Below, one piece after another: positions 45,167 through 54,049 of a stretch of DNA of 64,000 nt. The stretch's first letter is position 1, and each line of letters begins with the position of its first letter. This DNA comes from Marivivens geojensis. Its GTDB lineage: Bacteria; Pseudomonadota; Alphaproteobacteria; Rhodobacterales; Rhodobacteraceae. The position numbers and the translations under genes are program-made. The stretch is from positions 1,331,026 to 1,395,025 of the forward strand of contig NZ_JALKCU010000001.1 of the NCBI RefSeq assembly GCF_023540835.1. Direction: 5' to 3'. The notes under the pieces were generated by a model that had not been told where the DNA came from, searched no databases, and saw only the letters and a list, made by a program, of their open reading frames with translations.

Positions 45167-46483
45167 TTAGGCTTTGCCGCGCAGCATGGCGTTATAGGTG
45201 GCTTTGAGTGCAACCTCTTTCATCAGCCACGAAATCCAAAGCTCTTCTAGCGGGGCGATGATGCCGGGGAAGGACGGCGTGAGGTTGTTGTCGTAGTCAA
45301 ATTCGATCAGCATCGCGCGACCTACGCGCGTGATCATGGGGCAAGAGGTGTAGCCATTGTAAGTCTCTGTGGGATCGGCGCCCGCAATGGTCGACACGAT
45401 CTGGTCCTCGACAACAACGACCTGCCATTTGACCGAGGCTGCTGTTTTCCCTTTTGGAACGCCGGCAACATCGCCGAGGGCCCAAATGTCGGGATAGCGC
45501 AGATGGCGTAAGGTTGTCTTGTCACATTCAACCCAGCCTTGGTCGGTCCATTTGTCAGCCCAAGAGAGCCCAGACTGTCGAATAACCTCGGGTGCGCGCT
45601 GTGGCGGGATCACATGCAGGTAATCGTAGTCGCGCTCGACTTCACCATTTTCGGTCGTAAAAGTCGCGCGTTTTGCGCCCGCATCAATCGACTTGAGGAC
45701 GTGCGAATAGTTCGGCGTAATACCGCGATCCCCAAACAGCATTCGGACCTTTTCTGAGACGATGGGCACACCAAACAGGCTGTTATTATTCGCCATGTAG
45801 TGAACATCCATTTTACCTGCATTACCCGCGCGGCGTGCGATGTCGTCAATTAAGAACGTATGTTTGAGCGGAGCACCCGCGCATTTCATTTCGGTCGCTG
45901 GGCGCGTAAATAGTCCAATCCCACCTTCTTCGGTGTATTTTGAGGCCGCTTGCCAAGTCTTGGCTGCATACTCTGGTCCAGCATAAAGAGAGCCGATTCC
46001 GTTGGTACCGACCATGTCGAGACTGAACCCGTCGATTGCATCGTGATCCAAAACCAGACCCGGTGCCACGACGAGGAAATCATAGGCAAGGATCTGACCG
46101 CTTTCTGTAGTGACGGTTTTCTTGTCGGGATCAATTGCTGCAGCTTTTTCTGTGATGAGAGAAACACCGGTAGGCAGCCAATCCGTTGTTTTAGATACAA
46201 CATAATTAGCTGGCTTAAGGCCTGCTGCGACCAAAGATAAACCGGGTTGGTATAAGTGTTGGGGGCGGGGATCAATTAGAGTGATTTCTGCGCCATCCAG
46301 TCGGTCAACCAATCGGTTAGCAAGTGCAGTGCCGCCTGCGCCTGCACCGATAATTATGATTTTTGCATTTGTAGGTATGGCTGCAGCGTTGGTTTCTTGT
46401 GTCGAAACAACAAGAGCAGCCCCGCCTGCGGCAAGGCCCAGAAAGCCGCGGCGCCCTATGGGCGCGTTTAGGGAATTGGTCAT
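45167..46483 (-). CDS. Tat-exported FAD oxidoreductase, sulfide:quinone reductase-like
   Basis: A 438-residue flavoprotein. A twin-arginine signal (IGRRGFLGLAAGGAALVVS) is followed by the FAD motif IIIIGAGAGGTALANRL, and by SQR/FCSD-type cysteine contexts: EMKCAGAPLKH and YTSCPMIT. ALGDVAGVPKGKTAASVKWQ near the C-terminus is the second FAD-binding motif. A final amphipathic LEELWISWLMKEVALKATY may anchor it to the membrane. I see only two of the three cysteines usual for SQR, so a related dehydrogenase is possible. The ATG at 46483 follows TTTGGAGTTCCTG. An FNR-type box precedes it. Confidence 0.85.
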   Translation of the reverse strand: MTNSLNAPIGRRGFLGLAAGGAALVVSTQETNAAAIPTNAKIIIIGAGAGGTALANRLVDRLDGAEITLIDPRPQHLYQPGLSLVAAGLKPANYVVSKTTDWLPTGVSLITEKAAAIDPDKKTVTTESGQILAYDFLVVAPGLVLDHDAIDGFSLDMVGTNGIGSLYAGPEYAAKTWQAASKYTEEGGIGLFTRPATEMKCAGAPLKHTFLIDDIARRAGNAGKMDVHYMANNNSLFGVPIVSEKVRMLFGDRGITPNYSHVLKSIDAGAKRATFTTENGEVERDYDYLHVIPPQRAPEVIRQSGLSWADKWTDQGWVECDKTTLRHLRYPDIWALGDVAGVPKGKTAASVKWQVVVVEDQIVSTIAGADPTETYNGYTSCPMITRVGRAMLIEFDYDNNLTPSFPGIIAPLEELWISWLMKEVALKATYNAMLRGKA

Positions 46484-46537
46484 CAGGAACTCCAAATTAT
46501 ACATAATATTTATGACATATAAGTGGGTTTAAATAAT

Positions 46538-46551
46538 TTGATGTAGGTCAA
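46538..46551. promoter_or_regulatory. FNR-type box upstream of the SQR-like gene
   Basis: TTGATGTAGGTCAA matches TTGAT-N4-ATCAA at 9 of 10 positions and lies 54 bases before the start of the minus-strand flavoprotein gene, a usual activator distance. It suggests that this gene and the cyd genes share a low-oxygen regulon. Confidence 0.7.
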
Positions 46552-46616
46552 AAGAATGCTTAATTCTATCTTTGAGATGTGTCTTTATGGGGCATTCGTC
46601 GTTTAAAGGTTGGGAC

Positions 46617-47431
46617 GGCACTGTCGAACTAAACGACCTTTAGGTGGGTAGAACACGTGGTCAGCGTTTTGGTATGACCACGTGCTCTCCATTTCGGTAC
46701 TTCAAGACGAGCTCGGAGGTGATCCACTTAGCATTGATGCTCTAGAAAGGTTTCCTTGGTCTCTTCGTAATGTGGAGGATCTCCCGTATGAGCGGGGGAT
46801 CGACGTAAGTCATGAGACGATCCGGTATTGGCGGAACAGATTTGTTCCGCTGTTTACTTCTGAAATCATGAAGCGAAGAGCGGACAGATTAAAATCCCGC
46901 TCGAATTGGCAATGGTACTTGGATGAGGTCTTCGTGAAAATGAATGGTGTGTGGCACCACATGAGGCGCGCTGTTGATCAAGAAAGTGATGTACTTGAGG
47001 CTATGTCATAAGGTGCCGAGACCGAAATGCGGCACTGAAATTCCTCAGGAAATCTCTGCGTAGATATGGAAGCCCTCAGGCAATAGTCACTGACAATCTT
47101 AGGTCTTATGGCGCTGCTATGAGAGACCTAGGAAATACTGAGAAACAGCAAACGGGCAGGTGGCTCAACAACCGCATTGAAAATTCTCACCTTCCGTTTA
47201 GACGACGACAGCGAGCCATGCTTAGGTTTCGTCAAATGCGTTGTTTGTAGAAATTCGCCGCCGTTCACTCTTGCGTCTACAATCACTTCAGTCAGGAACG
47301 ACACCACCATAGCCGAGGCAACTTCAAAACCTTACGCGCCACTGGTCTCGCAGAGTTTCGCAAACTCGGCGGGATATGAAAACTTGGTTAAACAGCAAAT
47401 GGAGACGAGTTCGAACTAGTCTGACAGCACC
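46617..47431 (+). mobile_element. Decayed IS6-family insertion sequence
   Basis: An 815-base element with ends GGCACTGTCGAACTA (46617) and, inverted, GGTGCTGTCAGACTA (47431 backward). These match at 11 of 15 positions and resemble IS6/IS26-type terminal repeats. The interior is a broken DDE transposase. The flanks GTTGGGAC and CAAATTCG do not match, so no 8-base target duplication is left. It lies between the SQR-like gene and the TctE/TctD-like genes. Confidence 0.8.
46674..47379 (+). pseudogene. IS6-family transposase, frameshifted and stop-interrupted
   Basis: The protein can be read in three pieces. MTTCSPFRYFKTSSEVIHLA in the first frame is followed, after a shift near 46740, by RFPWSLRNVEDLPYERGIDV, SHETIRYWRNRF and WYLDEVFVKMNG up to TAA 47009-47011. 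A further frame from 47041 gives FLRKSLRRYGSPQAIVTDN and NNRIENSHLPFRRRQ, with an in-frame TAG at 47248. The DDE acids (LDEVF, VTDN, IENSH) are still recognisable. At least two frameshifts and one nonsense change make it inactive. Confidence 0.88.
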
Positions 47432-47582
47432 CAAATTCGGCCATGAAGCTGCATTGGTCGATTGCGCAGCGAACGTCGGGTGAGGTTCCGTTTTTCTTAG
47501 CGACACGTTTGGAACCATTTGGGCGGTGGGCGATAGGCCGAGCCGAAGCCCAATGCTCAAAAGCGCTACATTTTTCGAAAAA

Positions 47583-48953
47583 TTACGCTGAGATCGGAAG
47601 GCGCATTGTGAACTGTGCACCTTTGGCCACTGGGTCTACGGTTAAACTGCCATTCGATTGCTGAACAATTTCATTTGCAATCGCCAGTCCCAATCCGCTG
47701 CCTGAATTTGGTTCGAGCTGGGTGAAGCGACCAAAAATTTTTGTGGCGTTGTCTGGGTGCAGGTCTTTTCCGTCATCCCAGATTGACACTTTGGCGTGGT
47801 CACCGTCAGCGTCGCAGTTGATGACTATTGTGCTTAACGATGGTCCGCCGTGCGTTAGGGCGTTATCAAGAATGTTCTTGATTGCTTCTTTCAATAAAAC
47901 TTCTGTCCCGAACACCTTAATCGGTTGACCTGCTGAGTTAAATTCAAACCGGACGTCTTGTTTGAGGACGAGATAGGCGAAATCGGTGCAAACATCGGAG
48001 ACAATCGCATTCAGATCGATTTCTTTAGCATCTCTTTGGTCGCGCCCGTAGGTCAGTCGTTCCAATGACAAAAGCTGTTCTGTGACATGCGCAGAGTGTT
48101 TGGCAGCGTAGAGGAGTTTGTCGATCCGCTGCTCGCGATCTGCGTTTGTTTTCGCAGATTTGACGGCCTCCGCCATTGCCAGGATCCCGGCGGCAGGATT
48201 TCGAAGTTGATGTGCTGCGTCAGATATAAAAGCCTGTTGAGCGGAGATACTGTCGGACACTTGCCCGAACAGACGGTTTAGCGTTCTCACAATTCCTTTT
48301 ACTTCGCCTGGAACAGCGCGTTTGATCGGGCTTAGGTCGTTCTGAGATCGTTTATCGATCGCATCTTGAAGGTCATTGAGGGGGCGTAGACCCAACTGCA
48401 CACCGAACCAAACAACAAGAGCAAGTGTCACCAGAAGGGCTCCCATCAAGGCAGCAGCTTTGAGGGCGAGATCTCTTGCGAATTCGTTTCGGTCCGACAT
48501 GCGTTGCCAAACTCGAATTATCGTTTGACCTGTTATCCCTCCGACTTGAGCGTTTTCGGTGAGCTTTAAGACCCGGACAGGTTCATCACGGTATATGGCT
48601 TCAAAATAGGACGTTGTTTGAGGTTCTGCGCCGAGTGCCGTTGGTTCGATAGGTGGATATGCATATCCGGTGACATAATATCCACCCGGTCCAGTCGCGT
48701 GATAGAAGACTTCGCCGCCAGACGCATCCGTGAGTAAATCGCGGGTTGACGGCGATAGAGCGTCGCCCTCAGAGCTCGCTACGTCGCGTGAAATTGCCAA
48801 GGCTGTAGACAGTAAACCCCTATCGAAAAGCTCGTTCGCAGTCTGTTGGGCAACCGAAAACCGCCAATAGCCAAGAAATAAACTTACAATCAAAAGTGGT
48901 GTGAGGATAAGAACGAAGAGGCGAAATCGAAGAGTATGCGGGTCGGTTTTCAT
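47583..48953 (-). CDS. TctE-like sensor histidine kinase
   Basis: A 456-residue membrane kinase. Membrane segments at about 10-30 and 165-187 enclose a periplasmic sensor of about 130 residues. A HAMP region leads to the H-box FISDAAHQLRNP with His248. The ATPase core has NILDNALTHGG (N), IWDDGKDL (weak G1), IFGRFTQLEPNSGSGLGLAIANEIVQQ (F/G2). The sensor resembles TctE/TctD-type tricarboxylate systems. The ATG at 48953 overlaps the regulator stop (ATGA) with GAGGTCGAAGG ahead. It lies next to a tct transporter read divergently, so it probably controls that operon. Confidence 0.88.
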   Translation of the reverse strand: MKTDPHTLRFRLFVLILTPLLIVSLFLGYWRFSVAQQTANELFDRGLLSTALAISRDVASSEGDALSPSTRDLLTDASGGEVFYHATGPGGYYVTGYAYPPIEPTALGAEPQTTSYFEAIYRDEPVRVLKLTENAQVGGITGQTIIRVWQRMSDRNEFARDLALKAAALMGALLVTLALVVWFGVQLGLRPLNDLQDAIDKRSQNDLSPIKRAVPGEVKGIVRTLNRLFGQVSDSISAQQAFISDAAHQLRNPAAGILAMAEAVKSAKTNADREQRIDKLLYAAKHSAHVTEQLLSLERLTYGRDQRDAKEIDLNAIVSDVCTDFAYLVLKQDVRFEFNSAGQPIKVFGTEVLLKEAIKNILDNALTHGGPSLSTIVINCDADGDHAKVSIWDDGKDLHPDNATKIFGRFTQLEPNSGSGLGLAIANEIVQQSNGSLTVDPVAKGAQFTMRLPISA

Positions 48954-49657
48954 CCTTCGACCTCGAGTAGATATCCGAGGCCGCGGGCGGTCTTGATCTG
49001 TACCCCACATTGCGCCAATCGGCGGCGAAGACGCGAAATATGAGGTTCGATTGCAGTGTCATCGACATCAGCACCGATACCGTAAACGTGGTCAATAATT
49101 TGCGACTTGGAAACCAATCGCCCCTTGCGTTCGATAAGGCATTCCAGTGTCGCCAGTTCTTTGCGTGGCAAGTCGAGGGGAAGGCCGTCAACAGTCACTT
49201 GGCGTGTTGAGCGATCAAAAATAAGTCGACCGAGGATCTCTTTTGGACTGTATTCTAGGTTTTTGCGTCGTGAAAGAGCTCTGATCCGTGCTTCGAGTTC
49301 GTCCATCTCGAAGGGTTTGACCAGATAGTCATCAGCGCCACGATCTAATCCTAGCACACGGTCGCTGGTCTCAATGCGGGCCGTGAGCAAGATCACCGGT
49401 GTATGCCCACCGCGTTGTCGTAGTGCGTGCAACACATCCAAGCCACTCATACTTGGTAAATTGATATCAAGCACGATGAGGTCTGCGCCTTCATTGCGAA
49501 GGTACGTGTCAGCTTCTAATCCATCATGCAGAACGTCAACCGCATGACCGCGATCCCTCAACCTGTAGGCGATCGCGTTGGAGAGTGTGACATTGTCTTC
49601 GATGATGACGATACGAATTTTTCGACTCCGCAAGTTTGCCGCAAGGTTCGCACACAA
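48950..49657 (-). CDS. TctD-like OmpR-family response regulator
   Basis: Receiver domain with EDN at 20-22 and phosphoacceptor Asp64 (LIVLDINLPSMSG), Lys in DDYLVKPFEMDEL, then a winged-helix output (LPRKELATLECLIERKGRLVSKSQIIDHVYG … ISRLRRRLAQCGVQIKTARGLGYLL). The first possible start is TTG at 49657, giving 235 residues. An ATT at 49618 preceded by CGGAG would give the usual start (IRIVIIEDN); which is used is unclear. It is divergent from tctC. Confidence 0.9.
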   Translation of the reverse strand: MCANLAANLRSRKIRIVIIEDNVTLSNAIAYRLRDRGHAVDVLHDGLEADTYLRNEGADLIVLDINLPSMSGLDVLHALRQRGGHTPVILLTARIETSDRVLGLDRGADDYLVKPFEMDELEARIRALSRRKNLEYSPKEILGRLIFDRSTRQVTVDGLPLDLPRKELATLECLIERKGRLVSKSQIIDHVYGIGADVDDTAIEPHISRLRRRLAQCGVQIKTARGLGYLLEVEG

Positions 49658-49675
49658 AGTTCAACACGTTGGAGG

Positions 49676-49690
49676 GGGGAATCAATCCCC
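49676..49690. promoter_or_regulatory. Inverted repeat in the tctC/tctD-like divergent gap
   Basis: GGGGA (49676-49680) and TCCCC (49686-49690) flank ATCAA in the 105-base gap between the regulator and tctC. It is a short but perfect palindrome in the right place for a regulator site. There is no second copy nearby. Confidence 0.35.
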
Positions 49691-49762
49691 AAAAAATAAA
49701 TCGGATTAAAGTGGAGTTTTGACTGCCGCTATGATCCCATCGGTCATTAAGGGAGGAAACCA

Positions 49763-50851
49763 ATGACCTTACTAAAGCTTTCACGCCGTGCGGCGCTTGC
49801 TCTTACTGCAGCTGCTGGCTTGGCTGCGCCCGCAATGGCAGATGTAGATTTTTCCGGTAAGACGATCGAGTGGGTGATCCCATTCTCTGAAACTGGTGGG
49901 TCGGCGAAATGGGCAAACTTCTTTGCACCTCTTTTGTCCGAAGAACTACCGGGTAACCCAACTGTTGTGGTCAAGTTCATGCCAGGCGCAGGGTCCACTA
50001 AAGGTGCAAACTGGTTCCAAGAACAAACTGAAGGCGACGGCACACTGCTGTTCGGTTCGTCCGGTTCTACTCAGTTCCCGTTCCTTCTGGATGATCCGCG
50101 CGTGATGTATGAATACGCGGATTGGAACGCCGTTATGGCGACAGGCACCGGTGGTGTTGCCTATCTCAACGCCGAAGACGGTGCTCTGTTCGATGGTTCC
50201 GCAAACCAATTGAAAGATATTCCGTTCATTTTCGGTTCGCAGGGCGCGACAGGTCTTGATCTGGTTCCGCTCTTGGCTTGGGAAATGCTGGGCATGAACG
50301 TCGAACCCGTCTTTGGCATCAAAGGTCGTGGCGATGGTCGTCTGATGTTTGAACGCGGTGAAGCGACGATCGATTACCAAACGTCGTCTGGCTACATCAG
50401 CGGCTCTATGGACCTCGTGGATGCGGGTACGGCTGTTCCGATGATGTCTTGGGGTGCTCTGGACGAAAACGGTATGATCGTGCGCGATCCAACGTTCCCT
50501 GATCTCCCAAGCTTCAAAGAAGTTTGTGAAGCGACCGAGGGTTGTGAAACCTCTGGTCCAGCATGGGATGCATGGAAAGCCTTCTTTATCGCGGGTTATC
50601 CGTCCCAGAAGATCGCGTTCCTGCCAGCTGGAACACCTCAGGACGTGATCGACACCTACAATGCAGCTTTTGAAGCAGTGCGTGCACGCCCAGATTTCAA
50701 AGAAATCGCATCCCAGCAGGTTGGCGAGTACCCGATGTTTGTTGGTGCTGGCGCTCAAAAGGCAACTGACGAAGCAACAACCGTTTCGGACGAGGCAAAA
50801 CAATTCGTCCTGACATGGCTTAAAGACGCTTACGGCGTCGAACTGAACTAA
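49763..50851 (+). CDS. tctC: Tripartite tricarboxylate transporter solute-binding protein TctC
   Basis: A 362-residue periplasmic binding protein. A signal peptide with SRRAALALTAAAGLAAPAMA precedes the mature start DVDFSGKTIEWVIPFSETGGSAKWANFF. The TctC hallmark that binds carboxylate, VVVKFMPGAGSTKGANWF, and the FGSSGSTQFPFLL loop are seen. Length is slightly above the usual 320, with an insert CEATEGCETSGPAWDAWKAF that has a Cys pair. GGGAGGAAACC lies ahead of the ATG. It heads the tctC–tctAB operon. Confidence 0.92.
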   Translation: MTLLKLSRRAALALTAAAGLAAPAMADVDFSGKTIEWVIPFSETGGSAKWANFFAPLLSEELPGNPTVVVKFMPGAGSTKGANWFQEQTEGDGTLLFGSSGSTQFPFLLDDPRVMYEYADWNAVMATGTGGVAYLNAEDGALFDGSANQLKDIPFIFGSQGATGLDLVPLLAWEMLGMNVEPVFGIKGRGDGRLMFERGEATIDYQTSSGYISGSMDLVDAGTAVPMMSWGALDENGMIVRDPTFPDLPSFKEVCEATEGCETSGPAWDAWKAFFIAGYPSQKIAFLPAGTPQDVIDTYNAAFEAVRARPDFKEIASQQVGEYPMFVGAGAQKATDEATTVSDEAKQFVLTWLKDAYGVELN

Positions 50852-50927
50852 GCTAGTTCACAGCGCCCTCTCGAATTCGAGGGGGCGCACCTCATCAAAA
50901 AATCCACACTAAAAGAAAGCGACTCCA

Positions 50928-52958
50928 ATGGAGATTTTCGCCAACGCACTTCCTGCGCTCGGTGACGCGTGGGCATTGATACTCCAGCCTATTGTGCTGG
51001 GCTATCTCATCCTTGGTGTCACCATGGGCCTAGCGGTTGGGGTTTTCCCCGGCCTCGGTGGTATCGCCGGCTTGTCCCTTCTTCTTCCCTTCATGTTCGG
51101 CATGGAGCCCGTTTACGGTTTGGCCTTGATGGTGGGAATGGTGGCGGTTGTACCAACGTCAGACACCTTTGCTTCGGTCTTGATGGGGATACCTGGGTCA
51201 TCTGCATCTCAGGCAACAGTGCTTGATGGGTTCCCGATGGCGAAAAAAGGCGAGGCGGCGCGTGCGCTTTCTGCAGCTTTTGCATCGTCGCTATTCGGTG
51301 GCCTGGTTGGGGCTCTCTTCCTGACTGCGTTTATCTTGGTCGCGCGTCCTATTGTTTTGGCATTCGGGTTGCCCGAAATGCTGATGATTACTGTCCTAGG
51401 ACTTTCGATGGTGGCCGTGCTTGCAGGGCGCGTTCCGTTGAAAGGACTGGCCGCTGCGGGCCTCGGCATGATGGTCGGGACCATCGGTATCGCCGACGCT
51501 GGCGGTTCGCTTCGTATGGCCAGCTATGACATTCCATACCTGACCGATGGCCTTCAGTTGGTGATTGTCGGCCTTGGTATCTTCGCGATTCCAGAAATTG
51601 TGTCTCTGCTTCGTCAAGACCGCTCCATCTCTGAAAATAGTAATTTGGGCGCTGGTTGGCTGAGCGGGGTAAAGGACTGGTTTGACAATATCTGGCTGTC
51701 CGTCCGTTGCTCGTTGATTGGTGTCCTCGTCGGCATCATCCCTGGCCTTGGTGGATCCGTTGTGGACTGGATTGCCTATGGTCACACGGTTCAGACCACC
51801 AAAGACAAATCGGGCTTTGGCAAGGGTAATGTTCGCGGTGTTATTGGGCCTGAGAGCTCGAATAACGCGAAAGAAGGCGGTGGCCTTGTTCCGACATTGC
51901 TCTTTGGTATCCCTGGTTCGGGATCGATGGCGATCTTCATCGGCGCAATTGCTCTGCTTGGGTCTGGCGATATCGAAGTTGGCCCCAAGATGCTCAAGGA
52001 CAACCTCGACATCACATATTCGATCGTCTGGCTGCTCGCTCTAGCAAACGTTTTTGGCACGCTGATGTGTATCGCTTTGTCGGGCGGGATCGCGCGCTTG
52101 ACGACGATCCGATTTACCTACCTCGCACCATTCTTGTTCATGCTGATCAGCTTCGCAGCATTTCAGTCGGGACAGAGTTTCGAAGATCTCCTCGCGCTGT
52201 TTGCAATTGGGTTGGTCGGTATTTTTCTGCGTCGCTTTGATTGGTCGCGCCCTGCGTTCCTCATCGGGTTTGTACTGTCGAACCCTGTAGAGAAATTCTC
52301 CAACCAAGCATTCCAAATTGCGAGCTTCAAATTCCGCCGAGGTTTTGAAACTGGCATGGATTACTTGTTTAGCCCGATCGTAATCGTTCTGATCGTCGTC
52401 ACGCTGATCTCCGTCGTCTTTGGCATTCGTCAGGCAAAAGCGATCATGGCCGAAGGTGATGTGCAGTCGGGCAGCAAACGCGCGCCGGTTACGTTCCTGC
52501 TGATCATTACAGCCTATCTCGTTGTTGCGCTGTTGAACGCCAACGCGATCCCTGACTTCAACATGACCGATAAAATCGTGCCGCTCGTTATTGGTGGGAT
52601 TTCGCTGGCCTGTTGCTTGATTGTGTTGGTGCAGATGATGCGTAGCCCCGAAGGCGATGTGGTCTTTGCTGACAAAGAGGTGGCTGGTGAAGATGCAGAC
52701 GCGCCTTATGGCCTCTGGTCGACGTTGGCTTGGTTCGCTGGATTGATCGCGGCCACTTGGGTCGTTGGTTTCATCATTGCGTTGGTCGGCTTCCTGATCA
52801 CGTTCCTTCGGGTTCGCGCGCAGGCTGGCTGGTTCAAGACTCTTATCCTCACGGCATGTGGCCTTGGGTTCATCTGTTTGATGGCCGGCGCATTGAACCG
52901 TGACTTCCCCCCAGGTCTCTTGCAGGGAGCGGTTGATATGCCGTGGCCGTTGAAATGA
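50928..52958 (+). CDS. TctA–TctB fused permease of the tripartite tricarboxylate transporter
   Basis: A 676-residue protein. The first 500 residues are TctA, with GVFPGLGGIAGLSLLLPF, GIPGSSASQATVLDGFPMAKKGEAARAL, IPGLGGSVVDWIAYGH, GPESSNNAKEGGGLVPTLLFGIPGSGSMA. After a hydrophilic joint (QAKAIMAEGDVQSGSKRAPV, about 505-523) come four further membrane helices of TctB type (VTFLLIITAYLVVALLNANAI, VPLVIGGISLACCLIVLVQ, WSTLAWFAGLIAATWVVGFIIALVGF, LILTACGLGFICLMAGAL). TctB is normally a separate gene before tctA, and no separate tctB exists here. It overlaps the prpF-like gene by 4 bases. Confidence 0.9.
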   Translation: MEIFANALPALGDAWALILQPIVLGYLILGVTMGLAVGVFPGLGGIAGLSLLLPFMFGMEPVYGLALMVGMVAVVPTSDTFASVLMGIPGSSASQATVLDGFPMAKKGEAARALSAAFASSLFGGLVGALFLTAFILVARPIVLAFGLPEMLMITVLGLSMVAVLAGRVPLKGLAAAGLGMMVGTIGIADAGGSLRMASYDIPYLTDGLQLVIVGLGIFAIPEIVSLLRQDRSISENSNLGAGWLSGVKDWFDNIWLSVRCSLIGVLVGIIPGLGGSVVDWIAYGHTVQTTKDKSGFGKGNVRGVIGPESSNNAKEGGGLVPTLLFGIPGSGSMAIFIGAIALLGSGDIEVGPKMLKDNLDITYSIVWLLALANVFGTLMCIALSGGIARLTTIRFTYLAPFLFMLISFAAFQSGQSFEDLLALFAIGLVGIFLRRFDWSRPAFLIGFVLSNPVEKFSNQAFQIASFKFRRGFETGMDYLFSPIVIVLIVVTLISVVFGIRQAKAIMAEGDVQSGSKRAPVTFLLIITAYLVVALLNANAIPDFNMTDKIVPLVIGGISLACCLIVLVQMMRSPEGDVVFADKEVAGEDADAPYGLWSTLAWFAGLIAATWVVGFIIALVGFLITFLRVRAQAGWFKTLILTACGLGFICLMAGALNRDFPPGLLQGAVDMPWPLK

Positions 52959-54040
52959 CACAACATGCTATTCCATATGTCTTCATGCGTGGTGGTACCT
53001 CTCGTGGTCCGTATTTCAATCGCGCTGATCTCCCAGAAGACTTAGATCAATTGGCAGAAGTTCTTTTGGCCGTGATTGGGTCCGGTCATAAACTCAACAT
53101 CGACGGGATTGGCGGCGGTGCCGCCGTCACAACCAAGGTCGCAATGTTGAGCCGAGCAAGTGACGACTGGGCTGATGTCGACTACTTCTTCGCTCAAGTT
53201 TCGGTCGAGGATCGTCTCGTCGATTTCAAACCGACCTGCGGAAATATCCTGTCTGGAGTTGGACCAGCTGCTCTCGAAATGGGGTTGGTGGAGCCATGGG
53301 GTGATGTCACCGAGATTAAGATTCATGCCGTAAACACAGGGGCGCGGGTCGTGGCCCAAGTCCAAACCCCCGGCGGGAAACTGGATTACTCGGGGCAAAC
53401 CGAAATTGCGGGAGTTCCAGGCACATCTGCACCTGTTGCTCTCAATTTTATGGGCGTCGTCGGGTCGTCGACTGGGGCATTTTTGCCGACCGGAAACCTG
53501 CGCGATACCATAGACGGGATTGAGGTCACCTGTATGGATGTTGCTATGCCGCTGGTGATAGCGCGTGCGGCTGACTTTGGGCTGACGGGATATGAAACTG
53601 CGGAGGAGTTGGACGCCAATCGTGACTTCTTTGCGCGAATGGAAGCGATCCGGATTAAAGCGGGCGCGGCTATGGGTATGGGGGATGTTTCAAAATCCGT
53701 TACACCCAAATTCGGATTGCTAGCACCAGCAAAAGACGGTGGGACGATCGCAACTCGATACTTCATGCCATGGAATACCCATCCGACGATGGCGGTCACT
53801 GGGGCGCAGTGCCTTGCGTCCTGCGCTTTGACGCCGGGCACCGTGTCCGATGGTCTGTTGGACCGTCCGTCAACAGGGCCGGCCGAAGTTATACTTGAGC
53901 ATGCGTCTGGTAACATCGACGTCTTGGTCGATTTTTCGAACGACGACGGCTTTACCCTGATGTCGGCTGGGCTCGTCCGAACCGCGCGTAAACTGGCGGA
54001 CGGGCATGTCTATGTCCCAGCCGAAGTTTGGATGAAATAG
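52955..54040 (+). CDS. prpF: PrpF/4-oxalomesaconate tautomerase-family isomerase
   Basis: A 361-residue diaminopimelate-epimerase-like isomerase of the PrpF family. The catalytic pair is visible as Lys61 (AAVTTKVAML) and Cys95 (FKPTCGNILSG), with the same 34-residue spacing as Lys73/Cys107 in the studied Shewanella PrpF. Further motifs are RGGTSRGPYF and GALRP-like QCLASCALTPG. PrpF enzymes isomerise the double bond of 2-methylaconitate and trans-aconitate. In this locus a trans- to cis-aconitate role is inferred. A GTG 12 bases upstream is an alternative start; ATG 52955 overlaps the transporter stop as ATGA. Confidence 0.88.
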   Translation: MTQHAIPYVFMRGGTSRGPYFNRADLPEDLDQLAEVLLAVIGSGHKLNIDGIGGGAAVTTKVAMLSRASDDWADVDYFFAQVSVEDRLVDFKPTCGNILSGVGPAALEMGLVEPWGDVTEIKIHAVNTGARVVAQVQTPGGKLDYSGQTEIAGVPGTSAPVALNFMGVVGSSTGAFLPTGNLRDTIDGIEVTCMDVAMPLVIARAADFGLTGYETAEELDANRDFFARMEAIRIKAGAAMGMGDVSKSVTPKFGLLAPAKDGGTIATRYFMPWNTHPTMAVTGAQCLASCALTPGTVSDGLLDRPSTGPAEVILEHASGNIDVLVDFSNDDGFTLMSAGLVRTARKLADGHVYVPAEVWMK

Positions 54041-54049
54041 GAGGCACTG

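Noticed and set aside
37793..47431. Integrative island inserted at tRNA-Met
   Set aside because: The base composition changes here, but I found no integrase gene and no direct repeat of the tRNA 3' end, so an integrated island is not claimed.
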